From assembly GCF_001465795.2 (NCBI RefSeq), contig NZ_CP013659.2:2994501-3058500 (forward strand): 64,000 nt of DNA, in the 5' to 3' direction. The DNA is from Planococcus rifietoensis. GTDB taxonomy: Bacteria > Bacillota > Bacilli > Bacillales_A > Planococcaceae. How positions within the stretch are numbered: position 1 is the stretch's first letter; every line of letters starts with the position of its first letter. Shown one piece after another: positions 7,786 to 15,533 of this stretch. The notes under the pieces are model-generated. The model searched no databases, was not told where the DNA came from, and was given only the letters and a program-made list of their open reading frames with translations. Made by a program: the position numbers and the translations under genes.

Positions 7786-8676
7786 TTATTCACGGCCCGG
7801 CAACTTCAAATCTTCGACCGGGTTGTGCAAAGTTTGAAATCCATCGATGCGGCATTCGACCACGTCGCCGTCGCGGATGACGACGGCCCCCGGCGTTCCG
7901 GTTGAGATGATGTCTCCGGGCAATAGCGTCATCACTTCCGAATGAAACGCAATGAGCTCCCGCGGGCGGAACGTCATATTCGAGACGCTGTTTTTCCGGT
8001 GGACTTCCCCGTTCTTGACGGTCGCCACCGTCAGTTCAAGTACGGCCTCCACTTCGTCAGGCGTCACGAGTTCCGGCCCGAAACTAAAGAAAGTGTCGAA
8101 ACTTTTCGCGCGCGTCAAATAGCGCGGATTCTTCTCGAGAATGTCTTCAGCGGTCATATCGATAACCGTCGTGAAACCCGCCACCACATCGAATGCATCT
8201 TCTCTTGAAACATTCTTACATTCGGTTCCGATAATGATGCCGAGCTCCGCTTCAGCCGTCACCCGGTTAGACTGCTTCGGCAGCTCGATTGCATCGCCCG
8301 GCCCAATGATCGTCGTATCGGGTTTCATGAAACTCGCCGGTTCGGTGTCTGGCGATACTTCCTTCAAATCGGCCGCATGCTCGGCATAATTCAGCCCGAT
8401 GCCCCAGATTTTTCGCGGATGGCGGTATAAAGGCGCGTAATCCGCTTCGGAAAACGCCATGAGCGATGCTTCGAGCGCCCCTTCAGGCATGCGTTCGAAT
8501 TCTTCCCTCAGCCACCTCTTCAAGAGCTCGAGTTCTCCTGTTTCGATCAGCGTGAACAAATCGGTCGGCCAGTTTTCTGCCGTATGTTCGTTGAGCTTGC
8601 GCAATGGCAAAAAGCCGTCCTTCATGACCAGTGCCGCTTCTTCCGTGCCGTTCCACTGGATTGTCGCGAGGCGCAT
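7786..8676 (-). CDS. Fumarylacetoacetate hydrolase (FAH) family protein
   Basis: A 296-residue FAH-fold enzyme of the type that hydrolyses or decarboxylates 2-oxo-acids in catabolic pathways. The metal and active-site core is visible: WGIGLNYAEHA near residue 90, KPDTTIIGPGD, EAELGIIIG (metal-binding glutamates) and GFTTVIDMTAEDI, then STGTPGAV near the C-terminus. The ATG at 8676 is preferred over the GTG three bases upstream for its spacing from GGGGGAGG. It stands alone and converges on the SDR gene. The substrate cannot be assigned. Confidence 0.85.
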   Translation of the reverse strand: MRLATIQWNGTEEAALVMKDGFLPLRKLNEHTAENWPTDLFTLIETGELELLKRWLREEFERMPEGALEASLMAFSEADYAPLYRHPRKIWGIGLNYAEHAADLKEVSPDTEPASFMKPDTTIIGPGDAIELPKQSNRVTAEAELGIIIGTECKNVSREDAFDVVAGFTTVIDMTAEDILEKNPRYLTRAKSFDTFFSFGPELVTPDEVEAVLELTVATVKNGEVHRKNSVSNMTFRPRELIAFHSEVMTLLPGDIISTGTPGAVVIRDGDVVECRIDGFQTLHNPVEDLKLPGRE

Positions 8677-8744
8677 CACACCTCCCCCTTTCCTTTCCCT
8701 TTATTTCGGTTTCTTCCGGCCGAAACCCTGCCGAAAGACAGAAA

Positions 8745-8775
8745 AACAGGCCTTCCTTCTAAAGGAAAGCCTGTT
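8745..8775 (-). terminator. Intrinsic terminator
   Basis: Arms AACAGGC.TTCCTT / AAGGAA.GCCTGTT with one mismatch and a 3-nt loop; read leftward it ends in TTTTTC. It could end the transcript that comes from the FusB-like operon. Confidence 0.7.
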
Positions 8776-9092
8776 AGCAGAATGTTGAACAACTCCGTAA
8801 CACACTATAATTCAAAAGATTTTAGCCTCTTCGATTTCTAAAAATCAATGACCTAGCTAATTATTTGGAGAAGCGTTCGCTCGTAAACCCTTCTGCTCAA
8901 TAATGCTGCGCATTACGTTCGCAAAGATAATGTCTCCCATAGGTCGACCTTATCTTTCCAGTGGTAAAGCGAGACGACCGAGACCCCGCAAGACGCAAAG
9001 CGGCTGAGGAGGCTTGGGCGCGAGCCCACGGAAAGCGAGCGATAAGCTTCGGAAAATACGACTTTCTTGAGTTTCTCAAAAGCCTGCTGGTT
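8776..9092. repeat. Gene-free stretch with a GC-rich structured repeat (about 8920-9060)
   Basis: No gene seen. AAAGATAA (8923) and TTATCTTT (8950) form an inverted repeat, followed by a GC-rich block with GAGACGACCGAGACCCC, GCGGCTGAGGAGGC and GAGCCCACGGAAAGCGAGCG. This block resembles the GC-rich intergenic repeats common in Bacillales genomes. A second, only partly similar block is at 49205-49360. It may be a dispersed repeat; its mobility or role is not known. Confidence 0.5.
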
Positions 9093-9392
9093 TCAATCGT
9101 TTTCTTTTAATCCATCGATATATTGTTTCGCTTCGAGGAGCGAATAGCCGAATGCGAGACGCGCCGCTTTAATGGCCCGGATTTCCTGACCTTCAGCGAT
9201 CAAGCGCCGCAGCTCACCATTGATTGCCGGTTCTTCCAATGTGACTTCCGCTTCCAATTGTTCAATGCGTTTTGACATATGCTTCATGCGCACCTCCAAT
9301 GCCTGGATTTGCTGGCTCAGCAATAAATACACCGCGCCAACAGCCCCTAATGACAATCCGATTAGCCATATCCAATCCATGCCATTCTCCAT
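9093..9392 (-). CDS. Membrane protein with a ribosomal L7/L12 C-terminal-like domain
   Basis: A 99-residue protein: one membrane helix at residues 6-25 (WIWLIGLSLGAVGAVYLLLS), a short coiled-coil linker (IEQLEAEV), then a segment LIAEGQEIRAIKAARLAFGYSLLEAKQYIDGL that fits the helical fold of the L7/L12 C-terminal domain. In ribosomal L7/L12 that domain recruits EF-G and EF-Tu. Its ATG directly follows the stop of the FusB-like gene (TAAATG), so translation is coupled. A membrane-tethered role linked to elongation factors is inference. Confidence 0.72.
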   Translation of the reverse strand: MENGMDWIWLIGLSLGAVGAVYLLLSQQIQALEVRMKHMSKRIEQLEAEVTLEEPAINGELRRLIAEGQEIRAIKAARLAFGYSLLEAKQYIDGLKEND

Positions 9393-10073
9393 TTAACGTT
9401 CCAGCCGATCTAGAAATTTCTCGAGGCGGTCGACGGTCGTCAGTCGGGCATTGCACGCCGCTTCATCTGCACAGATGTACTGGCCGTGCTTGACGTAGCT
9501 GTCGAGATTCGCCCCTTTGGTCTTGGCCATGAATAAACCGACCGAACTGTGTTTATGGCAAATCATGCAGACGCCCTGCTTGCGGCTCGCGCCGAATTGG
9601 CCGCTCACGGTTTGCAGGCGGCCGTTCCGTTCGGCCACCAAAAAGCGGTTGGTGTTTTCCTGCCAGGACAAATACGACAAGGCGTGAAAATCCATTGCTG
9701 GGAGATTCGGCCCTTTCAGCCTTTTCGCTTTTGGAAACAAACGCTTCAAATTGTCGAGGTTAACGGTTGGAAAGGGAATCAAGTAAGGGCGCAGCCCCGA
9801 CAGAAACTCTTCCGCAGCGTTAGTGTCTTTCACCGCCGTCAGCGGACGCAATACATTCTTCTGCTCTTCCGTTAACGCCGGGAACATGGCGAATACTTTT
9901 TCATGGCTTAAATGGCGCAGCACGCTCAACACTTCTGCATCATTCGCCGTCGCATGTGCCGTCACGAGGGCCAAGGCCTGCTCTTTAATGAAATTATATT
10001 GATGGTTGCGGATAAACGCTTCGGGCTGCCCTGAAACATTCGTCCGATCCGTCGATTCTTTGATGATAGCCAT
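9393..10073 (-). CDS. FusB/FusC-family EF-G-binding protein
   Basis: A 226-residue cytoplasmic protein of the FusB group, which binds elongation factor G and frees it from stalled or fusidic-acid-blocked ribosomes. The N-terminal helical domain holds FIRNHQYNFIKEQ; the C-terminal treble-clef zinc finger has CMICHKHSS and, later, the cysteine pair in ICADEAACNARL. The start at 10073 follows AAGGAGGCTAGCG. It is the first gene of a two-gene unit with the L7/L12-like protein. Chromosomal homologues in Bacilli do not always give resistance, so the phenotype is open. Confidence 0.82.
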   Translation of the reverse strand: MAIIKESTDRTNVSGQPEAFIRNHQYNFIKEQALALVTAHATANDAEVLSVLRHLSHEKVFAMFPALTEEQKNVLRPLTAVKDTNAAEEFLSGLRPYLIPFPTVNLDNLKRLFPKAKRLKGPNLPAMDFHALSYLSWQENTNRFLVAERNGRLQTVSGQFGASRKQGVCMICHKHSSVGLFMAKTKGANLDSYVKHGQYICADEAACNARLTTVDRLEKFLDRLER

Positions 10074-10138
10074 CGCTAGCCTCCTTGAAAGGTATGACTT
10101 TCCTGTGATTTTACCATATTTTGTCCGTAATCGCAGAA

Positions 10139-10164
10139 AAGGCACCCTGAAGTCAGGATGCCTT
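10139..10164 (-). terminator. Intrinsic terminator of the ggt-chr operon
   Basis: Arms AAGGCACCCTGA / TCAGGATGCCTT with one mismatch; read leftward it ends in TTTTC. Confidence 0.75.
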
Positions 10165-10167
10165 CCA

Positions 10168-10707
10168 TTAAGCTATGAAAATTCCCGTGACAGCGCCGTA
10201 AAGCAGCGCTAAACCGATGACCAAGGCGGGATGCAGTTTCCATTTCTCGAGCATCAGGTAACTGGCCACCATCAAGATTGCGGTCTGGATGCCGCCAAGT
10301 GACGCTTCTGAGGTCAGGATGAAGTCGAGTGTCATAACGCCGATCAACACGGCAATGACCGGCTTGACGACTTTCGAGATGTTTTTCACTTCGCGTGAGT
10401 CTTTGTATTTAAAGAGAATCGCCATCAGCGCAATCATCAAAATCAATGAAGGGGCGACGGCGCCGAACAGGCCAACCACTGCCCCGAGCACGCCTCCTTC
10501 GGCATAGCCGACATAGCCCGCCATTTTAGTCGCGATCGGTCCAGGCAAAGAGTTGCCGAGCGCCAACACTTCACTGAATTCCTGAGTGTTCATCCAGCCA
10601 TAGCGGTCGACCACTTCCTTTTCGACGAGCGGAATCGATGCTGGCCCGCCCCCGTAGCCAAGGATGCCGGGAATGAAAAATGCCAGGAATATCTGCCAGT
10701 AAATCAT
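10168..10707 (-). CDS. Chromate transporter half, second protein of a pair
   Basis: Inner-membrane protein of 179 residues, one half-size ChrA (CHR superfamily, short-chain type). It has the N-terminal IPGILGYGGGPASIPL and GNSLPGPIATKMAGYVGY motifs that characterise the family, and about six membrane helices. It overlaps the preceding half gene by 4 bp, so the two are likely made together and act as a heterodimer. Bacillus ywrA/ywrB is a known pair of this type linked to a GGT-like gene. The real substrate may be chromate or sulfate-like oxyanions. Confidence 0.88.
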   Translation of the reverse strand: MIYWQIFLAFFIPGILGYGGGPASIPLVEKEVVDRYGWMNTQEFSEVLALGNSLPGPIATKMAGYVGYAEGGVLGAVVGLFGAVAPSLILMIALMAILFKYKDSREVKNISKVVKPVIAVLIGVMTLDFILTSEASLGGIQTAILMVASYLMLEKWKLHPALVIGLALLYGAVTGIFIA

Positions 10708-11273
10708 GTTCTTTTCACCGTCCTTTTAATGAATGGCACGAGGACCAACAAAATCAGGCCGGCGATGAGAAAGGCCGGATGAATGCCAAGCACTTCGAGC
10801 AAAATGACAGAGGCCACAATCAATAAAATGGCCTTGCTCCAGCCGAGCGCCTTCTCGGATTGCTGGATGAAATTCCAGGTCAGGACCCCGAGCATGACGG
10901 CAACAACCGGAACGACCGCATTCGACATATTCGCAACCCACGGCACGTCTTTATAATTTTGCAGGATGCCGAGCAGGAGAATCATCAAGACGACGGTCGG
11001 AATGATGGAAGCGGCAAGTGCGATCAAACAGCCGCGGAGCCCCGCCACACGGTAGCCGATATAGCCTGCGAGCTTGGTCGCGATCGGCCCTGGCATCGTG
11101 TTCGATAAGGCGATCGTGTCGCCATATTCTTCATCTGTCATCCAACCGTAGCGCTCCACGACATCACGCTGCATGATCGGGATGACCGCCGGGCCGCCGC
11201 CGAAGCCAAGCATGCCTGCCCGGAAGAAAGCCATGGTGAGATCAATCGATTTGACGCCTTGTTCTTTTACCAA
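10704..11273 (-). CDS. Chromate transporter half, first protein of a pair
   Basis: Inner-membrane protein of 189 residues with the CHR motifs FRAGMLGFGGGPAVIPIMQ and SNTMPGPIATKLAGYIGY. The TTG start at 11273 overlaps the end of the ggt-like gene by 7 bp and has GGAG about 10 bp upstream. The two halves differ in sequence, as expected for paired short-chain CHR proteins that work as antiparallel partners. It is translated between ggt and the second half in one leftward operon. Confidence 0.87.
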   Translation of the reverse strand: MVKEQGVKSIDLTMAFFRAGMLGFGGGPAVIPIMQRDVVERYGWMTDEEYGDTIALSNTMPGPIATKLAGYIGYRVAGLRGCLIALAASIIPTVVLMILLLGILQNYKDVPWVANMSNAVVPVVAVMLGVLTWNFIQQSEKALGWSKAILLIVASVILLEVLGIHPAFLIAGLILLVLVPFIKRTVKRT

Positions 11274-12871
11274 ACAGCAATCGCTCCGTCCGTACGGGAT
11301 TCCGTGCCGCCTGCAAGCACGCCTGTTTCCGGATTGCGCCAGATGATCTGGCCGCGCCCGAAGCTTCCCGGATCTGCCATCACTTCCACTTGATGCCCTT
11401 TACGCTGCAATTCCTGCGCCAAATAGTTCGGGAACTCCGCTTCTACGGTGACTTTCTTTCCGCCCATCCATTGCCAGCGCGGCATATCGAGTGCCGCTTG
11501 CGGATTCAGGAGATAATCGAGCGTATTTACGACCACTTGGAAATGACCCTGTGGCTGCATATAGCCGCCCATGACACCGAACGGCCCAACCGCTTCTCCC
11601 GCTTTCGTCAAAAATCCGGGAATGATCGTATGGAAAGTGCGCTTGCCGGGTTTCAAGGCATTCGGGTGGCTGTCATCGAGCGAAAAATCCGCACCGCGGT
11701 TCTGCAAGCCGATGCCTGTTCCTGGAATGACAATGCCTGAACCGAAGCCCATATAATTGCTTTGGATATATGAAATCATATTGCCTTCTTCATCGGCCGC
11801 TGCGAGATAGACGGTACCGCCTTTTGGCAGCTCGTACGCGACCGGGTCGATTGCTTGTGCGCCGATTTGTTTCGCGCGACTTGCTGCATAATCGTCTGAC
11901 AATAAATGTTCAGCCGTCACCGGCATGTCCGTTTGTTCAGTAATGAATGCCTGGCCGTCCGTGTATGCCAGTTTCATCGATTCAATTTGCTGATGCAGCG
12001 TATTGGCTTGTTGCCAAACCGGTGCGTCCAGCTGCTTGAAGATATTGAGCGCCATTTGCGCGACCATGCCTTGGCCATTCGGCGGAATTTCCCATACTTC
12101 ATGCCCTTTATAGCTGGTCGAGATCGGCTTGACCCATTCCGCTTTATACGCCGTTAGGTCTGATTTTTTCAGAAACCCGCCGTGTTCAGTCATGAAGCTG
12201 TCGATTTTGTCTGCCAGCTCGCCTTCATAAAAGGCTTTCGCATCGGTATCGCCGATTTTGCGGAGCGTATCGGCGTGTCCTGGTGATTTCCACATTTCGC
12301 CGATTTCCGGCGCACGGCCGTCCGGTGCGAAAGTTTCGAACCACGCTTCAAATTCCTTCGTGGTGAAATTCTTTTTGAAGGTCTCATAGGCTTTTTTCCA
12401 GTACTTGCCGAGAATCGGCGTCAATGGATAGCCTTCTTCTGCGTAGCGGATCGCCGGCTCCAATGTTTCCGCAAGCGATAATTTGCCGAACCGCTTCGAC
12501 AGCTCGGCCCAGGCAGAAGGGACGCCTGGCACCGTAATCGGCACCAACCCGTGCGTCGGCATCTTGTCGTGCCCTTTCGCTTTCACCGCATCAATCGTCA
12601 GTTCTTGAGGGGAAGGTCCGGAAGCATTCAGCCCGTGCAGTTCGCCTTTGACCCATACGAGCGCGAACGCATCGCCACCGATGCCATTGGAAGTCGGTTC
12701 AACGACGGTCAAGGTCGCAGCGGTCGCAATCGCGGCATCAATGGCGTTGCCGCCTTTTTTCAAGATCTCAAGCCCTGTCTGTGCGGCAAGTGGCTGCGAT
12801 GTCGCGACCATGCCTTTTTTGCCGAAGACCGTATGGCGTTTGCCTGGGAAAGGGTGATTCGTGTAATCCAT
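11267..12871 (-). CDS. Gamma-glutamyltransferase-like protein, no signal peptide (YwrD type)
   Basis: A 534-residue Ntn-hydrolase of the GGT family that would cleave gamma-glutamyl bonds such as those of glutathione. The self-processing Thr is in GGTVYLAAADEEGN near residue 352, followed by SNYMGFGSG and the PRWQWMGG segment. Unlike secreted GGT, it starts MDYTNHPFPGKRHT with no signal peptide, as in Bacillus YwrD, so a cytoplasmic place is likely. It leads the ggt-chr-chr operon, the same gene linkage as the Bacillus ywr region. A LysR gene is divergent from it. Confidence 0.88.
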   Translation of the reverse strand: MDYTNHPFPGKRHTVFGKKGMVATSQPLAAQTGLEILKKGGNAIDAAIATAATLTVVEPTSNGIGGDAFALVWVKGELHGLNASGPSPQELTIDAVKAKGHDKMPTHGLVPITVPGVPSAWAELSKRFGKLSLAETLEPAIRYAEEGYPLTPILGKYWKKAYETFKKNFTTKEFEAWFETFAPDGRAPEIGEMWKSPGHADTLRKIGDTDAKAFYEGELADKIDSFMTEHGGFLKKSDLTAYKAEWVKPISTSYKGHEVWEIPPNGQGMVAQMALNIFKQLDAPVWQQANTLHQQIESMKLAYTDGQAFITEQTDMPVTAEHLLSDDYAASRAKQIGAQAIDPVAYELPKGGTVYLAAADEEGNMISYIQSNYMGFGSGIVIPGTGIGLQNRGADFSLDDSHPNALKPGKRTFHTIIPGFLTKAGEAVGPFGVMGGYMQPQGHFQVVVNTLDYLLNPQAALDMPRWQWMGGKKVTVEAEFPNYLAQELQRKGHQVEVMADPGSFGRGQIIWRNPETGVLAGGTESRTDGAIAVW

Positions 12872-12974
12872 TATGATTCCTCCTATTATGTATTACTCAA
12901 GCAATGGTACATTCTTGAGCGAAATGAACTTTTCATATTATTCAAATTTTACGGGAGCTATTCAAATAAGTAAA

Positions 12975-12990
12975 ATTAAATATATTTAAT
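12975..12990. promoter_or_regulatory. 16-bp palindrome in the ggt/LysR divergent promoter region
   Basis: ATTAAATATATTTAAT is a perfect palindrome 34 bp upstream of the LysR start, next to a TATAAT at 12993. It may be a LysR binding site, but AT-rich palindromes also arise by chance, so this is tentative. Confidence 0.35.
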
Positions 12991-13023
12991 AGTATAATGA
13001 AAAAAACTCATCGAGGTGGAGAT

Positions 13024-13953
13024 ATGGATCACAAACTGGAAATTTTCGTCACGACCGCTGAACAAAAAAGCTTTACGCGCGCAGCTGAACTATTGCATAT
13101 GACACCTTCCGCGATCTCCTTAAGCATCAAAGCCTTGGAGAATAAATTAGGGGTCCGGCTGTTCGAGCGCAGCAATAAATACGTCCAATTAACTGAAGCC
13201 GGGCAAGTGATGTACGCTCAATCCAAAGAAATTCTTTTAAAATATGACCAATTAAAACTGGCGTTAACGGAACTCGAGCCATCAACGGCCATGCCTTTGT
13301 CGATCGGCGCCGCTTATACATTCGGCGAATACTTTTTGCCCGGCATCATCTACGCCTTCAGCAAGCGCCACCCGAATATCACGCCGAACATCACCATTCA
13401 CAACTCGAAAACCATTATCGAGCAAATCCATAAGCAGGAACTCGATATCGGTTTTATTGTCGAGGGGGAAGCGAGCGGCAGCGATGTCGACACGAAATTG
13501 TTCACCGAAGAGGAGATGGTCATCATCGCACGCCCCAACCATCCGATCATCCGCCATTCCCAGGTCGACCGGCGTTTGCTTGAAGCGGAAACCTGGATCA
13601 TCCGCGAACCCGGCTCCGGCACGCGCGATGTGACCGACAAGCTGTTCGCACAACTCGGCATTGCGCCGAAAAAAGTGATGAGCTTCGGCAGCTCCCAAAC
13701 CATCAAAGAATCGGTCGCGCTCGGCCTCGGCATTTCCTATCTATCGGAATCCACCGTCAAAAGCGAAACAAAAACAGGATCGATCGGCGCCATTACGCTG
13801 GCCGATTTTCCGAACAAGAGCCGTTTCCATTACATCACTCATCGCGCGAGCTTCCATACACAAGCCGCCCAGCTGTTCTTGGACTTTCTCGACTCTTACG
13901 TTCTCGACGAAAAAGTATCGGTGCATACGAAAAAGGGAGTGGCAGACAAATAA
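13024..13953 (+). CDS. LysR-family transcriptional regulator
   Basis: A 309-residue LTTR. Residues 1-60 form the DNA-binding helix-turn-helix (SFTRAAELLHMTPSAISLSI, then LGVRLFERSNKYVQLTEAG); the rest is the effector-binding domain with IREPGSGTRD and a GLGISYLSE segment. The ATG at 13024 is chosen for GAGGTGGAG just upstream over an earlier in-frame ATG. Divergent from the ggt-chr operon, which is its most likely target; the effector might be a sulfur compound but this is inference. Confidence 0.88.
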   Translation: MDHKLEIFVTTAEQKSFTRAAELLHMTPSAISLSIKALENKLGVRLFERSNKYVQLTEAGQVMYAQSKEILLKYDQLKLALTELEPSTAMPLSIGAAYTFGEYFLPGIIYAFSKRHPNITPNITIHNSKTIIEQIHKQELDIGFIVEGEASGSDVDTKLFTEEEMVIIARPNHPIIRHSQVDRRLLEAETWIIREPGSGTRDVTDKLFAQLGIAPKKVMSFGSSQTIKESVALGLGISYLSESTVKSETKTGSIGAITLADFPNKSRFHYITHRASFHTQAAQLFLDFLDSYVLDEKVSVHTKKGVADK

Positions 13954-13973
13954 CCCTTCCCCGTCCCATAGAA

Positions 13974-14008
13974 AAAATGGCAAGAGGCTGAATGCCTCTT
14001 GCCATTTT
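13974..14008. terminator. Bidirectional intrinsic terminator
   Basis: Perfect arms AATGGCAAGAGGC / GCCTCTTGCCATT with a 5-nt loop, flanked by A run and T run. Ends the LysR gene and the long leftward catabolic operon. Confidence 0.88.
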
Positions 14009-14009
14009 C

Positions 14010-14909
14010 TTACGCAATATGTGTTTTATCGGCTTGCCCTGATTTCATGACTTGTCCCGGGAGCGTTCTGCCAAGCAATTTCTCCATATTGAGTGCAGCT
14101 TCAAGCAATTTCGGCAGCTCGCCGTCAACCGGCACGCCCATGAATTCGAACATATGAACCACATCTTCCAAAGAGACATTGCCGCTCGCACCTGGAGCAA
14201 ACGGACAGCCCCCGATGCCCCCTAAAGCTGCGTCGAAATGGCGCATCCCCGCCTGATACGCCGCGTAGATATTCGCCAGGCCCATCCCTCTCGTATTGTG
14301 GAGATGCAGCCCGAAATAGTGTTGCGGATAATGTTTCTTAATCGTGGAGATGAATTCCGTCATCTGCACAGGATTCGCCATGCCGGTCGTATCGGCAATC
14401 GTGAATCGGCTGAGGCCGGCTGCTGTCAAAGTTTCGATATTGCCAAGGATTTTGTCGACTTCATACAAACCTTCGAACGGGCAGCCAAATGCTGTTGCTA
14501 GACTTACCGTTATCTTCGAAGAATCCATTAACTTCTGGATGTCTTTGACCCCTTCAATAGACTCACCGACCGTCTTCCTAACATTTTTCTGGTTGTGCGT
14601 TTCGCTGATGGACAATACGTAATTCACTTCATCCACGCCTGCTTCTAGTGCCAGCTCGGCACCTTTCACATTAGGCACGAGTGCAATCACTTCCACGCTT
14701 TCCCGGTTGATTCCTTTGATCACTTCACGTGCATCGCGCATTTGCGGAACGGCTTTCGGCGAAACAAATGAAGTCGCTTCGATGCGCGGAATCCCCGCTG
14801 CGATAATCTCGTTAATGACGTTGATTTTATCTTCGGTAGCGATCCAGTCCTTTTCCATTTGAAATCCGTCCCTGCCTGTCACATCGGTCATGATTACCTT
14901 ATCGTCCAT
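14010..14909 (-). CDS. HMG-CoA lyase-like enzyme
   Basis: A 299-residue TIM-barrel lyase of the HMGL group that cleaves a 3-hydroxy-acyl-CoA into acetyl-CoA and an oxo-acid. Seen: GRDGFQ at the N-terminus, EATSFVSP, the metal-binding LHLHNTRGMGLAN, and the signature GGCPFAPGASGN with its catalytic cysteine. The usual HXHDT reads HLHNT here (Asp to Asn), which may mark a substrate different from HMG-CoA, such as citramalyl-CoA. Start overlaps the stop of the flavin reductase gene (TGATG). It is the last gene of the operon that begins with the CoA-transferase. Confidence 0.85.
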   Translation of the reverse strand: MDDKVIMTDVTGRDGFQMEKDWIATEDKINVINEIIAAGIPRIEATSFVSPKAVPQMRDAREVIKGINRESVEVIALVPNVKGAELALEAGVDEVNYVLSISETHNQKNVRKTVGESIEGVKDIQKLMDSSKITVSLATAFGCPFEGLYEVDKILGNIETLTAAGLSRFTIADTTGMANPVQMTEFISTIKKHYPQHYFGLHLHNTRGMGLANIYAAYQAGMRHFDAALGGIGGCPFAPGASGNVSLEDVVHMFEFMGVPVDGELPKLLEAALNMEKLLGRTLPGQVMKSGQADKTHIA

Positions 14910-15529
14910 CACTTGATCCCTTCTTCCACTTTTACTCTGGGCAAAGTGAACAAATTATCGACTTCGCAATAATTTCCTGCCAGCCTGCCCAGCGGTTTGA
15001 GCTTTTCAAGGTCTACTTTATAATTGCCAAGATAATATTCATCCTGGATATGGTATTGAACAACTGTTCCCAAAATCAGATGATCGCTGCCAAGTTCGAT
15101 GATTCGATCCAGCTCCAATTCGAAAGAAATCGGCGCTTCGCCTACACGCGGTGCTTGCACATTGATGCTCTCAAGCGGCGTTAGCCCTGCAGCTTCAAAC
15201 TCATCCACCTCCGCAGGCAAATTATCCGAGCTAATGTGCATCTCGTCGCCCAGTGGGGAATTCACGATATTGACAACGAATTGCTTGGTGCTTCGGATAT
15301 TCGACAAAGTGTCTTTAGTGGTTCCTTCCCTTTCGCCGACACCAGGACCAACTGAAATACATAATGTAGGCGGGTTTCGCGAGGCAACCGTAAAAAAGCT
15401 GAAAGGTGCTAAATTGCGGTTGCCGTCTTCGTCTATAGTAGAGACCCAAGCAATCGGCCGGGGCACAATCGATCCTGTCATCAATTTATAAGCTTTTTTC
15501 GTGTCTATGCTGCGCAAATCAATATTCAT
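14909..15529 (-). CDS. Flavin reductase-like domain protein
   Basis: A 206-residue flavin-binding split-barrel protein of the DIM6/NTAB flavoredoxin type. The FMN-binding stretch PRPIAWVSTIDEDGNRNLAPFS at the N-terminus is well kept. Such proteins reduce FMN or act as redox partners in catabolic clusters. Coupled to the neighbours by 1-bp overlap (lyase) and 4-bp spacing (MFS). What it does in this pathway is unclear. Confidence 0.82.
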   Translation of the reverse strand: MNIDLRSIDTKKAYKLMTGSIVPRPIAWVSTIDEDGNRNLAPFSFFTVASRNPPTLCISVGPGVGEREGTTKDTLSNIRSTKQFVVNIVNSPLGDEMHISSDNLPAEVDEFEAAGLTPLESINVQAPRVGEAPISFELELDRIIELGSDHLILGTVVQYHIQDEYYLGNYKVDLEKLKPLGRLAGNYCEVDNLFTLPRVKVEEGIK

Positions 15530-15533
15530 CCTT

